Positions 23,794-30,723 of a DNA stretch of 42,162 nucleotides are shown here, one piece after another. Both the position numbers and the translations under genes were made by a program. The first letter of the stretch is position 1. Every line of letters starts with the position of its first letter. The notes beneath the pieces were generated by a model. That model had not been told where the DNA came from. It made no database searches and saw only the letters and a list, made by a program, of their open reading frames with translations. Source of the DNA: CAZVJU01 sp964627195 (lineage in GTDB: Bacteria > Patescibacteriota > Microgenomatia > UBA8517); contig CAZVJU010000008.1 in the NCBI GenBank assembly GCA_964627195.1, positions 1 to 42,162 on the forward strand, in the 5' to 3' direction.

Positions 23794-24197
23794 CTTTTTG
23801 TTCTTAGGTATGCTGCGAAAAGTTCATCAACTCGGTCATGGAAATTTCTTTTTCCACTATGTCTCGTGTGAGGCAGTAAGCTTCCCGAGAAATTTTTAGG
23901 GATGTGTGCCAATTCATGAAGGAGTACTCTATCCATTTCTTTGTCAGGAAGTTTATCGAAGTGTTGACTCAAAACTTCAATTACGTATGCCGCCTTAGTA
24001 TTCAAAGCAAGCTGCCATACTTTGGACAGTCCCCAAATCCGCGCATATGCCCGCGAGCTCGAATTGTGAGATCGGAAACAGTAAATCGATGCTTTGTCAA
24101 TCCAGGAAAGATCAAGTGCTTTAATTAAATGAAGTACCCTTTTTTTGATATCAGGAGAGTGTTGCCAATCAACATGTAGCCATTTTTTTCTTCTCAT
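23790..24197 (-). CDS. Putative zinc metallopeptidase (phage-metallopeptidase-like)
   Basis: The protein has 135 residues. It holds a zincin motif VLLHELAHIP (HExxH) followed by an H-rich tail, LLPHTRHSGKRNFHDRVDEL, whose histidines can give the third ligand. The layout (small all-in-one domain, HELxHI then RPHxxxH and FHxRV) matches the putative phage metallopeptidase family known from phages and CPR chromosomes. No signal peptide is visible, so it acts in the cytosol. It is coupled to holA by a 4-nt overlap. A 109-nt dyad-rich gap lies upstream. The substrate is unknown. Confidence 0.75.
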   Translation of the reverse strand: MRRKKWLHVDWQHSPDIKKRVLHLIKALDLSWIDKASIYCFRSHNSSSRAYARIWGLSKVWQLALNTKAAYVIEVLSQHFDKLPDKEMDRVLLHELAHIPKNFSGSLLPHTRHSGKRNFHDRVDELFAAYLRTKR

Positions 24198-24312
24198 AAA
24201 TACATAATCCTAATCTACAAATGTATTCGAATGCTACAAATGACTACGAATAATTCGGATGTTTAACAATTCGTTGTATTCGGAACAATTCGTATATTAG
24301 GATTATTTATGT
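24196..24312. repeat. Long imperfect inverted repeat with AATTCG direct repeats
   Basis: The gap between the EF-Tu-like gene and the metallopeptidase is an imperfect palindrome. Left CATAAATA-x2-TAATCCTAAT pairs with right ATTAGGATTATTTATG, and the inner parts pair patchily through CGAAT/ATTCG units. AACAATTCG also occurs twice (24265-24273, 24284-24292). As RNA it would form one long weak hairpin. It may be a MITE remnant, terminator or operator array. Confidence 0.6.
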
Positions 24313-24561
24313 GATTTTGAAAATCTCTGCGCCTTCTTTTACTTCTTTATCTACCTTCATTCCTACTGTATCTCCTTTGCTGGCTTTGGCTATTTTATCG
24401 TGTTCAACCTGCATGGAGCTGACATTTTGTTCAAAAAGGTCTTCTCCACCTCTGACGAATTTAATCCTATCACCCTCGCCCAAATCAGCATCTAATTTAA
24501 CTACCGCCACGCCAATTTTGTCGTAGTAATGGGTAACTAGTCCAACTTTGAAATCTGTCAT
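24307..24561 (-). CDS. Stand-alone EF-Tu domain-2-like beta-barrel protein
   Basis: The protein has 84 residues: GLVTHYYDKIGVAVVKLDADLGEGDRIKFVRGG (read as G-L-V-T-H-Y, IGVAVVKL, LGEGDRIKFVRG), then MQVEHDKIAKASKGDTVGMKV. This is the small beta-barrel of translation-factor domain 2 without a GTPase, a family annotated as translation elongation factor-like in archaea and CPR and also found at the end of U32 peptidases. Its partner is unknown. A Shine-Dalgarno GGTGAT is 5 nt before the ATG at 24561, at the end of a G-run. The leader contains two stacked hairpins. It follows ruvC on the same strand. Confidence 0.8.
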   Translation of the reverse strand: MTDFKVGLVTHYYDKIGVAVVKLDADLGEGDRIKFVRGGEDLFEQNVSSMQVEHDKIAKASKGDTVGMKVDKEVKEGAEIFKIT

Positions 24562-24573
24562 TGTCTATCACCC

Positions 24574-24616
24574 CCCCAAGTGAAGTAGCCCCGATTTATC
24601 GGTGCACTTCACGGGG
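24574..24616 (-). promoter_or_regulatory. Composite hairpin in the leader of the EF-Tu-like gene
   Basis: GTGAAGT (24580-24586) pairs with ACTTCAC (24606-24612); an inner CCGAT/ATCGG helix and an outer CCCC/GGGG helix continue the stem. It ends next to the G-run and Shine-Dalgarno of the following gene, so it could gate translation or stop upstream transcription. Confidence 0.55.
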
Positions 24617-24652
24617 TCCCGTTAGATGCGCTCATGCTATCTAACTGGGACC
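24615..24652 (-). terminator. Hairpin at the 3' end of ruvC
   Basis: GGTCCC-GTTAGAT and ATCTAAC-T-GGGACC form a 13-bp stem with one bulge and an 11-nt loop, overlapping the last ruvC codons and stop. There is no U-tract after it, so it is a weak intrinsic terminator or a stability or regulatory hairpin shared with the adjacent leader hairpin. Confidence 0.55.
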
Positions 24653-25147
24653 TTCTCCTTTTTCCTGAAATGCGTGTGTCAATGCAACTGCAAGTGCGTC
24701 TGCTGCGTTGTCAAAGTGGGTCTTTTTGTGTGCTGCACTTTTCACCTTCGAACCTAAAATTTTTCTGACTGCTTTTTGGACCTCTTTCTTTTTAGCTCTG
24801 CCATTTCCAGCGATTACCTTTTTTATGGTTCCAGGAGCATATTCCACAACATGAACTTTGGTTTTTGACGCGGCCAAAAGAAGTACTCCCTGTGCCTGAC
24901 CGACTGCAATAACTGTTTTTGCGTTTGTCGCAAAAAATATTTTTTCCATTACAAAAACGTCAGGCGAATGGAGTTTTATCAAAGAAAGAGTTTGTTTATA
25001 TATAATTTCGAGACGTCTTTCTTTTAATAAATCTTTGTCTGTATCTATTAGTCCCCAACTGATAACTTTCGATTCGCCATTACCATTTGATTCGACTAAC
25101 CCGTAGCCAGTTGTAGCAGTTCCAGGATCAATACCTAAGATACGCAT
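24641..25147 (-). CDS. ruvC: RuvC, Holliday-junction resolvase
   Basis: RuvC cuts four-way junctions in recombination repair. From the ATG at 25147 it has 168 residues, close to the E. coli length. This start puts the first catalytic aspartate at D7 in LGIDPGTATTGYG. E68 is in FVMEKIFF, and the C-terminal acid D150 is in FDNAADALAVALTHA. The residue three before D150 is Asn, with D146 and H144 adjacent. An ATG three codons earlier lies inside the TATAAT -10 box, which supports 25147 as a leaderless start 7 nt after that box. RuvA and RuvB are not in the window. Confidence 0.95.
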   Translation of the reverse strand: MRILGIDPGTATTGYGLVESNGNGESKVISWGLIDTDKDLLKERRLEIIYKQTLSLIKLHSPDVFVMEKIFFATNAKTVIAVGQAQGVLLLAASKTKVHVVEYAPGTIKKVIAGNGRAKKKEVQKAVRKILGSKVKSAAHKKTHFDNAADALAVALTHAFQEKGEGPS

Positions 25148-25154
25148 GCTCTTC

Positions 25155-25160
25155 ATTATA
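25155..25160 (-). promoter_or_regulatory. ruvC -10 box, leaderless
   Basis: A perfect TATAAT on the minus strand, preceded by GTG, ends 7 nt before the chosen ruvC ATG. It lies in the 21-nt gap after the DUF5652 stop. Confidence 0.65.
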
Positions 25161-25168
25161 CACGGAAA

Positions 25169-25441
25169 TTATCTCTTTCTAGGGCTCATTCTTTTAGGGG
25201 AGGTGTGAGTTACTTCCTTAGGAGTTGTTTTTCTTTGAAAAAATTTCAGATAGACTATTTCAAGAATTCCGATACTGCTCACTATCAGGACAGCAATAAA
25301 CCAGTATTTTTGGCTGTTTCTTGCCGATTTCCAAAGTGCCATGCCTTTCCAAAAAATTGACCATGCAAGTACTAAAAAAAATAAAACTGTAGGAAATCCT
25401 CCGTAGGTTGGGTTACCGGCAAACATGTTTTTGTACCACAT
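25169..25441 (-). CDS. Small two-helix membrane protein, DUF5652-like
   Basis: The protein has 90 residues. The first hydrophobic helix, FPTVLFFLVLAWSIFWKG, leads to MALWKSARNSQKYWFIA and a second helix, LIVSSIGILEIVYLKFF. A basic tail with KRMSPRKR follows. The W-K-G-x-A-L-W-K-x-A-R-N-x-Q-K-x-W-F pattern is that of DUF5652, a frequent CPR membrane protein of unknown function. TAGAAT lies 5 nt before the ATG at 25441, again a leaderless layout; the ATG at 25426 is an alternative. It is directly upstream of ruvC but unlikely to share its function. Confidence 0.75.
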   Translation of the reverse strand: MWYKNMFAGNPTYGGFPTVLFFLVLAWSIFWKGMALWKSARNSQKYWFIAVLIVSSIGILEIVYLKFFQRKTTPKEVTHTSPKRMSPRKR

Positions 25442-25448
25442 ACTTAAT

Positions 25449-25530
25449 TCTAACTTTCTTTTTAAATAAGCTCACGCTTCGCTTGCCGCTTGCACCTCGA
25501 GCATAATGCTCTCGTCGTAAGAAAGTTAGA
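25449..25530. repeat. Structured intergenic element with 12-bp perfect inverted ends
   Basis: TCTAACTTTCTT (25449-25460) and AAGAAAGTTAGA (25519-25530) are perfect inverted repeats. They enclose a relatively GC-rich 58-nt core that has its own palindrome GAGCAT-A-ATGCTC (25500-25512). The 138-nt gap between tatD and the DUF5652 gene holds no ORF. It may be a bidirectional hairpin terminator, a MITE or a small structured RNA. Confidence 0.65.
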
Positions 25531-25579
25531 CAAAGAAAAGAATGCTAAAAACTCCCTATACTTTATTATTTATTAACCC

Positions 25580-26359
25580 CTAAGTCAATTGAAATAAGTC
25601 ACAGGCGTTTTTTGTGGTATGGCTAATAACAGTTTCTAAACTGACCTTTTTAATTTCTGCTACTTTTTGGGCTATAAAAACTATATTTTTAGGTTCGTTA
25701 GGAAAAACTTTTTGGGAACGGAAAGGTTCAGGAGTAATATAGGGCGAATCAGTTTCTATGACCAAACTTTCTAACGGAACTTTTTGTATAAATTCCTGCT
25801 TGGTTTTATCATACGTTACATCACCGTCGACTCCGATAAATACTTTTTTAGTAGTTGCGAATGACAACACGGCATAGTTAACCTCGCAACAATGAAATAC
25901 CATTTTTTTCTCAAAATAATCCTGCCAGATGTCATCAAGTACTTTAAGCAGATCGTCTCCCGCATGCCGATTGTGTACGATAACCGATTTTTCAAGTTTT
26001 AGTGCAAGTTTTATCTGTGCTAAAAAAAACAATTTTTGAATTTTACTCGGCGAGCGATAATGGTAATAATCTAAGCCTATTTCCCCGATTGCTTTAACTT
26101 TGGCATTTGCAAGAAGCTCTGCAAGTATATACATTGTTTTATCCAGATCTATAGCTTCCAGATCTTTTGTAGGATGAATTCCGACAGAGGCAAAAAGGTT
26201 TAAATAATCTTGCGTTATGAGGATTGCCTTTTTGGAAGTTTCAATATCCGTTCCGGGTATCATTATGTGAGTTACCCCTCTTGCTTTTGCGCTTGCGATT
26301 ACTTTATCGTAAGTTTCCGAGAATACCTGAAAATTAAGATGACAATGGGAGTCAAACAT
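25580..26359 (-). CDS. tatD: TatD-family metal-dependent DNase/hydrolase
   Basis: The protein has 259 residues with the TIM-barrel amidohydrolase layout. The N-terminal metal pair is MFDSHCHLNF (HxH). ASVGIHPTKDL, IGEIGLDYYHY (metal glutamate), VIVHNRHAGDD (H), VFHCCEV (H) and LVIETDSPYITPEPFR (late aspartate) follow. The TatD signature at the C-terminus is kept. Family members are 3'-5' DNA exonucleases or quality-control nucleases. The ATG at 26359 has no clear Shine-Dalgarno and follows a TTATATATG run. It is a single gene within a minus-strand run of housekeeping genes. Confidence 0.93.
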   Translation of the reverse strand: MFDSHCHLNFQVFSETYDKVIASAKARGVTHIMIPGTDIETSKKAILITQDYLNLFASVGIHPTKDLEAIDLDKTMYILAELLANAKVKAIGEIGLDYYHYRSPSKIQKLFFLAQIKLALKLEKSVIVHNRHAGDDLLKVLDDIWQDYFEKKMVFHCCEVNYAVLSFATTKKVFIGVDGDVTYDKTKQEFIQKVPLESLVIETDSPYITPEPFRSQKVFPNEPKNIVFIAQKVAEIKKVSLETVISHTTKNACDLFQLT

Positions 26360-26410
26360 ATATAAGTTGTAAGTAGTTAGTTAATAGTTAAGTACAATAC
26401 TAATACAAAG

Positions 26411-27109
26411 TTAGTAATTTACGAAGTAGATTATTTTGGAATCGGTTTTTAGCTTAGCCAGCCAACTCTGAAAAGCGGATGAGAGTTTTTCTTGCTTTAA
26501 TTGATCGCGGATATCATTCTTCAGATCGTCATATTTTGCTGCCTCACCATACATCGCTTTATTAGCCTCAAAATACTTTTGGCTATCTTCATCAGATATC
26601 TTTATATCGTTTTCCAAAATTTTTTCGAGTGATTTTTGGAGTCGGATATTTTCTTCTAACTCCGCACGTGTTTGGCCTTGTGCTGCCAGTGCGGCATCAA
26701 GGGTAGAGCCCTGAGACTCGACCATTTTTGAAATCTTGTCAATTTCTGCAGCAACGTCATCTTTGCTAACAGTGATATTTGCTTTGCCGCTGGCCTGTAA
26801 AATAAGTTCTTTAGTGATCAGATTTTCAAGGGTTTCCTTGCCACCCTGCTTTTCGAGCTGGCGAACGACTGACAAGCGCGTAATCGGTCTTCCTCCTACC
26901 CAGGCAACAAAAAAGAGACTACGACCCAAGTAAAGAAGAGAAAGAAATAGTATAAAGGCTATAAAAAGGGCAATAACTTTTTTACTTTTTTTGCTATTCG
27001 GTGTTTTAGTAAACTTCGGGAAACTACTAAGTACATCAGCTTTTTTTACCGGTTTTTTAGCGGAAGTTTTAGTAACCTTTCTGTTTTTTGTTATTTTTTT
27101 AGCAGCCAT
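26411..27109 (-). CDS. Membrane-anchored SurA-N-like chaperone domain protein
   Basis: The protein has 232 residues. The N-terminus is a lysine-rich cytosolic stretch of about 40 residues, followed by one transmembrane helix at about 45-66 (VIALFIAFILFLSLLYLG). An extracytoplasmic helical domain follows, with ITRLSVVRQLEKQGGKETLE and LITKELILQASGKANITVS (the SurA/PrsA N-terminal pattern). Helical repeats and a C-terminal return helix come next. There is no rotamase domain, so it would be a chaperone or holdase only. A -10 TAATAT ends 6 nt before the ATG, with TTGCTA 16 nt further up, implying a leaderless mRNA. It may help fold secreted proteins such as the TasA-like set. Confidence 0.75.
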   Translation of the reverse strand: MAAKKITKNRKVTKTSAKKPVKKADVLSSFPKFTKTPNSKKSKKVIALFIAFILFLSLLYLGRSLFFVAWVGGRPITRLSVVRQLEKQGGKETLENLITKELILQASGKANITVSKDDVAAEIDKISKMVESQGSTLDAALAAQGQTRAELEENIRLQKSLEKILENDIKISDEDSQKYFEANKAMYGEAAKYDDLKNDIRDQLKQEKLSSAFQSWLAKLKTDSKIIYFVNY

Positions 27110-27115
27110 CGGTAA

Positions 27116-27143
27116 ATATTAACACATGGAAAACCATTAGCAA
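27116..27143 (-). promoter_or_regulatory. Promoter of the SurA-N-like gene, leaderless
   Basis: TTGCTA (27143-27138), 16 nt, TAATAT (27121-27116), then 6 nt to the ATG at 27109. Confidence 0.5.
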
Positions 27144-27168
27144 GAAGTAATAATTAAAGTAACAGGCG

Positions 27169-27780
27169 TTACTTGGTGGCCTGTGTTAAATTTTTTGCTA
27201 CTTCAGCCCAATTTACAACGCTCCACCAAGCCGATATATACTCTGCTCGCCTATTTTGATATTTCAGATAATACGCATGTTCCCAAACATCTAGTCCCAG
27301 AAGAGGACTGTTCCCGTGCATGATAGGAGTATTTTGAAAAGAGTGCCTCTTTAATACTAATTTCTTTTCCGGCGTAGCTATTAAAAATGCCCAACCGCTG
27401 CCGAAAACCCCCATCGCTTTTGCGCTAAACTCTTCTTTAAATTTATCGACAGATCCAAAATGCTTTTTTAGTGCAGCAAGTAATTCTCCTTTTGGTTCAG
27501 ATTTTGTGGGAGAGAGTATTTTCCAAAAGAAGGAATGGTTATAATGGCCTCCCCCGTGATTAATCACTGCTTGTCTAATACCAGCTGGCAGATCATCATA
27601 ATTTCTTAATATGTCTTCAATTGGTTTGTTCTTATTAGCCGGATATTTATCTAGCGCTTTATTTAAATTGTCAACATACGCTTGATGGTGCTTGGTGTGG
27701 TGGATAAGCATCGTTTCCTTGTCAATGAAGGGTTCGAGCGCGTCATATGTATAGGGTAACTTTGGTAGCTGATAGTCCAT
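27169..27780 (-). CDS. sodA: Superoxide dismutase, Fe/Mn family, Mn-type signature
   Basis: The enzyme dismutates superoxide. The protein has 203 residues, the normal size. Metal ligands are H27 (LIHHTKHH), H82 (GGGHYNHSFFW), D164 and H168 (LDVWEHAYYLKYQNRRAEY). The second-sphere residues favour manganese: glycine in GGGHYNH and glutamine Q149 in SFQNTPIM, where Fe enzymes have other residues. There is no signal peptide, so it is cytosolic. The gene is notable in an organism expected to be fermentative and suggests exposure to oxygen. Confidence 0.95.
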   Translation of the reverse strand: MDYQLPKLPYTYDALEPFIDKETMLIHHTKHHQAYVDNLNKALDKYPANKNKPIEDILRNYDDLPAGIRQAVINHGGGHYNHSFFWKILSPTKSEPKGELLAALKKHFGSVDKFKEEFSAKAMGVFGSGWAFLIATPEKKLVLKRHSFQNTPIMHGNSPLLGLDVWEHAYYLKYQNRRAEYISAWWSVVNWAEVAKNLTQATK

Positions 27781-27814
27781 TATTTTTTAACTTTATTACA
27801 AAAAGTTTGCTAAA

Positions 27815-28045
27815 TCAAGGGCGGGGTGTGAGCCGCAACACACCGTTGCGGAATCTATTGAGAAGCAGAAAAAGTAGCAGAGCTAAAACAAGGGAACTGG
27901 CCAAGGGTAAATAGATTCTTTTAGTTCCAATATGTATATAAATATCTCCGGGAATGGTAAAGGGAATATTTCCTTTGTGCTGAAGAGCGTATATAAATGC
28001 TGCCGAAATAAAATAAAGTATTAAGAAAAATTCAATCGCGTTCAT
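27815..28045 (-). CDS. Small membrane protein, DUF2905-like
   Basis: The protein has 76 residues in two hydrophobic helices separated by HKGNIPFTIPGDIYIHIGTK and followed by YLPLASSLVLALLLFLLLN. The G-x-I-P-x-x-x-P-G-D-I loop followed by FPLATS-like sequence is the DUF2905 pattern of widespread small bacterial membrane proteins, with no known function. A 17-nt gap separates it from PIG-L upstream, so it is probably in the same transcript. Confidence 0.75.
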   Translation of the reverse strand: MNAIEFFLILYFISAAFIYALQHKGNIPFTIPGDIYIHIGTKRIYLPLASSLVLALLLFLLLNRFRNGVLRLTPRP

Positions 28046-28062
28046 ATTTCTATAGTACTATA

Positions 28063-28797
28063 TTATTTACTAGTTTTACCACTGAAATATTTGAAGCTGT
28101 AGTCTTTCTTCAAATCTACTTTATGATACAGCTCTTTGTGGTCAAATAAAAACCACTCGAGTATTTGCAGTTTAAAGGTAAATGATTTCATCTGGGAGCG
28201 ATGAGTATAGATTGCTTGAATTTTTTTAAGAGAATGCGAGAGATTGTAAGCAAGTCCATGCGTAGCTTCGCTTGCGAAAGATAATGCCGGATTTTCTTTA
28301 AAATACTTTTTTTCCTCTGAATCGGGAACTCGCCACAAAAGGACTGGCAAAAAACTGAGGTTTTTCAGGAGCTTAAGAAGCTCCACACTAACAACAATAT
28401 GATCCGGGTGGCCGGTAATTCCGGAGTGATCAAATGTTACTATGACATCTGGCTTAATTCGGGCAATTTCTTTGTGAAGTTTCGGCAGCCAGTGTGCTGT
28501 AGTTTCTTTTAATCCCGCATCCTGGTAATCCGAAATAAGTAATTCGTCGATACCAAGAATTTTCGATGCTTTTCTTAATTCTGCCTCCCGGGTAGTTTTC
28601 AAAGAACCTTTACCATAAGAGTTTAGTCCCTTTTCCCCCTTGGTCAAACACATAAGAGACGTTTTAATATTATAGTCTTGCGCAAGTTGGCAAAGGCCCC
28701 CTACGCAAAAGGACTCATCGTCTGGGTGCGGAAAGACAGCTAAAAGTTTGGTTATTTTATCGCTCTTTAAAAAAGTATGTAAATTTTGAAGGGGCAT
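28063..28797 (-). CDS. PIG-L family N-acetylglucosamine deacetylase-like protein
   Basis: The protein has 244 residues from the ATG at 28797. This start is 10 nt after a perfect TATAAT; longer starts at 28809 and 28875 fall inside or upstream of that promoter. The zinc site is AVFPHPDDESFCVGG (HPDDE), with a later HPDHIVVSVELL giving the third ligand. TKGEKG and the STR-like REAELRKASKILG segment are also typical. The family removes acetyl groups from GlcNAc-type sugars in lipid or small-thiol synthesis, which would fit the nearby sugar-nucleotide cluster, but no substrate can be read. It is divergent from the propeller-like gene at 28870. Confidence 0.9.
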   Translation of the reverse strand: MPLQNLHTFLKSDKITKLLAVFPHPDDESFCVGGLCQLAQDYNIKTSLMCLTKGEKGLNSYGKGSLKTTREAELRKASKILGIDELLISDYQDAGLKETTAHWLPKLHKEIARIKPDVIVTFDHSGITGHPDHIVVSVELLKLLKNLSFLPVLLWRVPDSEEKKYFKENPALSFASEATHGLAYNLSHSLKKIQAIYTHRSQMKSFTFKLQILEWFLFDHKELYHKVDLKKDYSFKYFSGKTSK

Positions 28798-28807
28798 TAT
28801 GTAATTC

Positions 28808-28813
28808 ATTATA
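28808..28813 (-). promoter_or_regulatory. PIG-L -10 box
   Basis: TATAAT on the minus strand, 10 nt before the ATG at 28797. It shares the 72-nt divergent region with the -10 box at 28855. Confidence 0.6.
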
Positions 28814-28830
28814 TACCCTAAAAGTAGCAG

Positions 28831-28860
28831 TTGCCCAACGCATTTTTTTTGTTGTATAGT
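28831..28860 (+). promoter_or_regulatory. Promoter of the anchored propeller-like gene, leaderless
   Basis: TTGCCC (28831-28836), 18 nt, TATAGT (28855-28860), then 9 nt to the ATG at 28870. Confidence 0.5.
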
Positions 28861-28869
28861 GGTAAGTGT

Positions 28870-29823
28870 ATGCAAGATGATGATTTAAAGAGCCCTTTAC
28901 CGGGTGAAACTAGTGAGCCTCCTTTCCAGTCTCAGACGGCACAAAATTTTCCGTCGTCTGAAGCGCAATCGACGCCAAAAGTCGGCATGACTGAAGTTCT
29001 CCGGAGTGAAGAAGGTTTGCCTCAAGTGAATAGTGCAACTACTACTTCTACTTCTTCTACTTCCCCACTCATCCCGCCACCAACTCCGGTTCCCGTTAAA
29101 GAAGCTATTACTACAAGTACCCTTCAGCCTAGAAAATCAAATGGTTTCAGAACTTTTATCTTTTTGTCAATTGTAATAATAGTAATAATTTATAGTGTTG
29201 TAGCATACCTGTATTTCCAAAACCAGAAACTGAAAGTTGCCAAAACGAGCACACCGGAAGCAACTGAGGTTAGTGTTACTCCTACTCCGGCATTTTCACC
29301 CGATCAGGTAACAATCCTGAACGGCAGCGTCGTTTTGGAAGTCCCCGGTAATGAGGTAAAGGTTTTAGTGGATAAAGAAACGTACGAATCGACAGGAATA
29401 ACCGGTTTTGCCCGGGTACTTGTTTCGCCGAACAATGAAAAAATATGCATTGAGTCCTGGCCACCCGCTCCCGAGCCGGCCTTATATATCGCCAATGTTG
29501 ACGGCAGTGGAATTATTGAGGTTAGCCCGAATAGACTGAGCTGTTTATGGAGTCAGGACAGTATGAAAATATTTTATGTTAATTCTTCCTCAAGTACGTC
29601 GCCCGCTAATATATATTTATACGATATTGCCAGCACAACTGAGATAAATTTGACGAAAGACTATATACCTGCAGGATCGGTCAGAAGATTTGCCATAGTA
29701 GGTTTATCGGCTGATGCCAGTAAATTAATGTGCACCTACGAAGACGTTACGGCAGCTGTAAATGAGGAAACCAGCAATCAGTGCGAAATAGACTTACAAA
29801 CTAACCAAGTCACGATTCTTTGA
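28870..29823 (+). CDS. Single-pass membrane protein with extracellular TolB/WD40-like propeller segment
   Basis: The protein has 317 residues from the ATG at 28870; an in-frame upstream ATG precedes the promoter. The N-terminal 90 residues are cytosolic, low-complexity, rich in Ser/Thr/Pro/Gln. A transmembrane helix at about 97-119 (FRTFIFLSIVIIVIIYSVVA) is followed by a TPTPAF linker and about 180 extracellular residues. Blade-like repeats there include VSPNNEKICIESWPP, ALYIANVDGSG and LSCLWSQDSMKIFYVNSSS, resembling TolB/PD40 blades. Only about half a propeller is present. Its 3' end overlaps the convergent sipW gene by 30 nt. Confidence 0.7.
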   Translation: MQDDDLKSPLPGETSEPPFQSQTAQNFPSSEAQSTPKVGMTEVLRSEEGLPQVNSATTTSTSSTSPLIPPPTPVPVKEAITTSTLQPRKSNGFRTFIFLSIVIIVIIYSVVAYLYFQNQKLKVAKTSTPEATEVSVTPTPAFSPDQVTILNGSVVLEVPGNEVKVLVDKETYESTGITGFARVLVSPNNEKICIESWPPAPEPALYIANVDGSGIIEVSPNRLSCLWSQDSMKIFYVNSSSSTSPANIYLYDIASTTEINLTKDYIPAGSVRRFAIVGLSADASKLMCTYEDVTAAVNEETSNQCEIDLQTNQVTIL

Positions 29824-30474
29824 CTGACTTTTTCTAAGAGAGCGAATATAGGCAACTTCATTTTTAATCAGTAGTAATGAAGGGGCTAATATAAAAATAA
29901 CAAACCCCGGCAGAGTTTTGACAATTAAATAAAAGTAGCCAATATACGGAATAATCATAAAAACCTCACCGAGGATTTGGTAATTTTTTATCTCTACCGG
30001 ATCAGGTTGTTTATTCGAATCGCCTTGGGTAACAAAAACTTCCTCATTATCAAGTTTTTGGACAGAAATAATTCTGTGTGTTACCTTACGACCCGTCTCG
30101 ACTGAGGTTTTCGGATTCACCTCTTTATAGGTAACAATGTCCCCTTTTGAATAGTTATACGACTGAGATGAAATTATAATACTTCCGGGAGTTATGGCCG
30201 GATACATGGAATTTGTTGTTATGGTACCTACTTGAATGCCGTTTTTGGCTTCGCTATACTTTGCCAGAGTTAAAATTGCAAACAAACCAAGAAAAATAAT
30301 AACAACTGCATAGGGCAGATTTTCTGCTATTCGAAAAACGTATTCATCATATTCGAACTCAATTACTTTAGTGAAAAACTTTTTTAGTGCACCTTTTGCT
30401 TTATGCCCGAAGGTCAAAAGAGTATCTATAAACCAATAGCTATCCCGCAAATAATCAAGTGTTGTGTAAGTCAT
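29794..30474 (-). CDS. sipW: SipW/ER-type signal peptidase I (Ser-His)
   Basis: This membrane protease removes signal peptides on the outer face of the membrane. It has 226 residues. A transmembrane helix at 54-71 (LPYAVVIIFLGLFAILTL) precedes the catalytic serine S89 in TTNSMYPAITPGS. The catalytic histidine is H133 in KVTHRIISVQ, where bacterial type I enzymes have lysine. D152 is in VTQGDSNKQPDP. A second helix lies near 175-203. The Ser-His-Asp layout is that of SipW and archaeal/ER peptidases, which process TasA-like proteins. It faces three TasA-like genes from a divergent promoter. The first 53 residues form a long cytosolic lead. Confidence 0.93.
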   Translation of the reverse strand: MTYTTLDYLRDSYWFIDTLLTFGHKAKGALKKFFTKVIEFEYDEYVFRIAENLPYAVVIIFLGLFAILTLAKYSEAKNGIQVGTITTNSMYPAITPGSIIISSQSYNYSKGDIVTYKEVNPKTSVETGRKVTHRIISVQKLDNEEVFVTQGDSNKQPDPVEIKNYQILGEVFMIIPYIGYFYLIVKTLPGFVIFILAPSLLLIKNEVAYIRSLRKSQSKNRDLVSL

Positions 30475-30489
30475 ATACTTTTCAGCGAT

Positions 30490-30518
30490 ATTATCTAAGG
30501 AGACCTCCTGCTAGTCAA
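30490..30518 (-). promoter_or_regulatory. sipW promoter with a palindrome in its spacer
   Basis: On the minus strand TTGACT (30518-30513), a 17-nt spacer and GATAAT (30495-30490) form a strong promoter 15 nt before the ATG. The spacer contains a perfect dyad AGGAG-AC-CTCCT (30498-30509), placed where a repressor would block polymerase. Confidence 0.7.
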
Positions 30519-30526
30519 GTATTTAG

Positions 30527-30714
30527 ATAGTGTTAGTCAAATCACATAGTTAACAGGCGAACTAGAGTCTTTGATGTAGTTAGCTATAGTCACTACTAGT
30601 AAATTATAGTTGACTTCGTAAACAAAAGGTCTTACTTTTAACTGTACTAACTATCTTATAATTATAAAGTAACTGTTTACATAACTGGCCCATAGTTAAA
30701 GTTTAAGAGATAGT
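30527..30714. repeat. ATAGT motif array in the sipW-tasA divergent region
   Basis: ATAGT occurs on the plus strand at 30527, 30546, 30586, 30606, 30692 and 30710, and once inverted at 30650 (ACTAT), within 188 nt. Several copies share the extension ATAGTTAA or ATAGTTGA. The 249-nt gap has no ORF. It may be a binding array for a regulator of the surface locus. Confidence 0.45.
30657..30662 (+). promoter_or_regulatory. Candidate -10 box of the first TasA-like gene
   Basis: A perfect TATAAT 61 nt before the ATG at 30724, giving a leader of about 55 nt without a Shine-Dalgarno. A TTGACT at 30610 is too far to pair with it. Confidence 0.4.
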
Positions 30715-30723
30715 CGCACAAGA

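Noticed and set aside
24574..24652. tRNA-like or riboswitch-like fold between ruvC and the EF-Tu-like gene
   Set aside because: No T-loop, anticodon arm or CCA geometry and no match to a riboswitch consensus known to me; reported only as hairpins.
29794..29823. 30-nt overlap of the propeller-like and sipW genes as a sign of misannotation
   Set aside because: Both proteins have good motifs to the end and the overlap is tail to tail, which is common in compact genomes.
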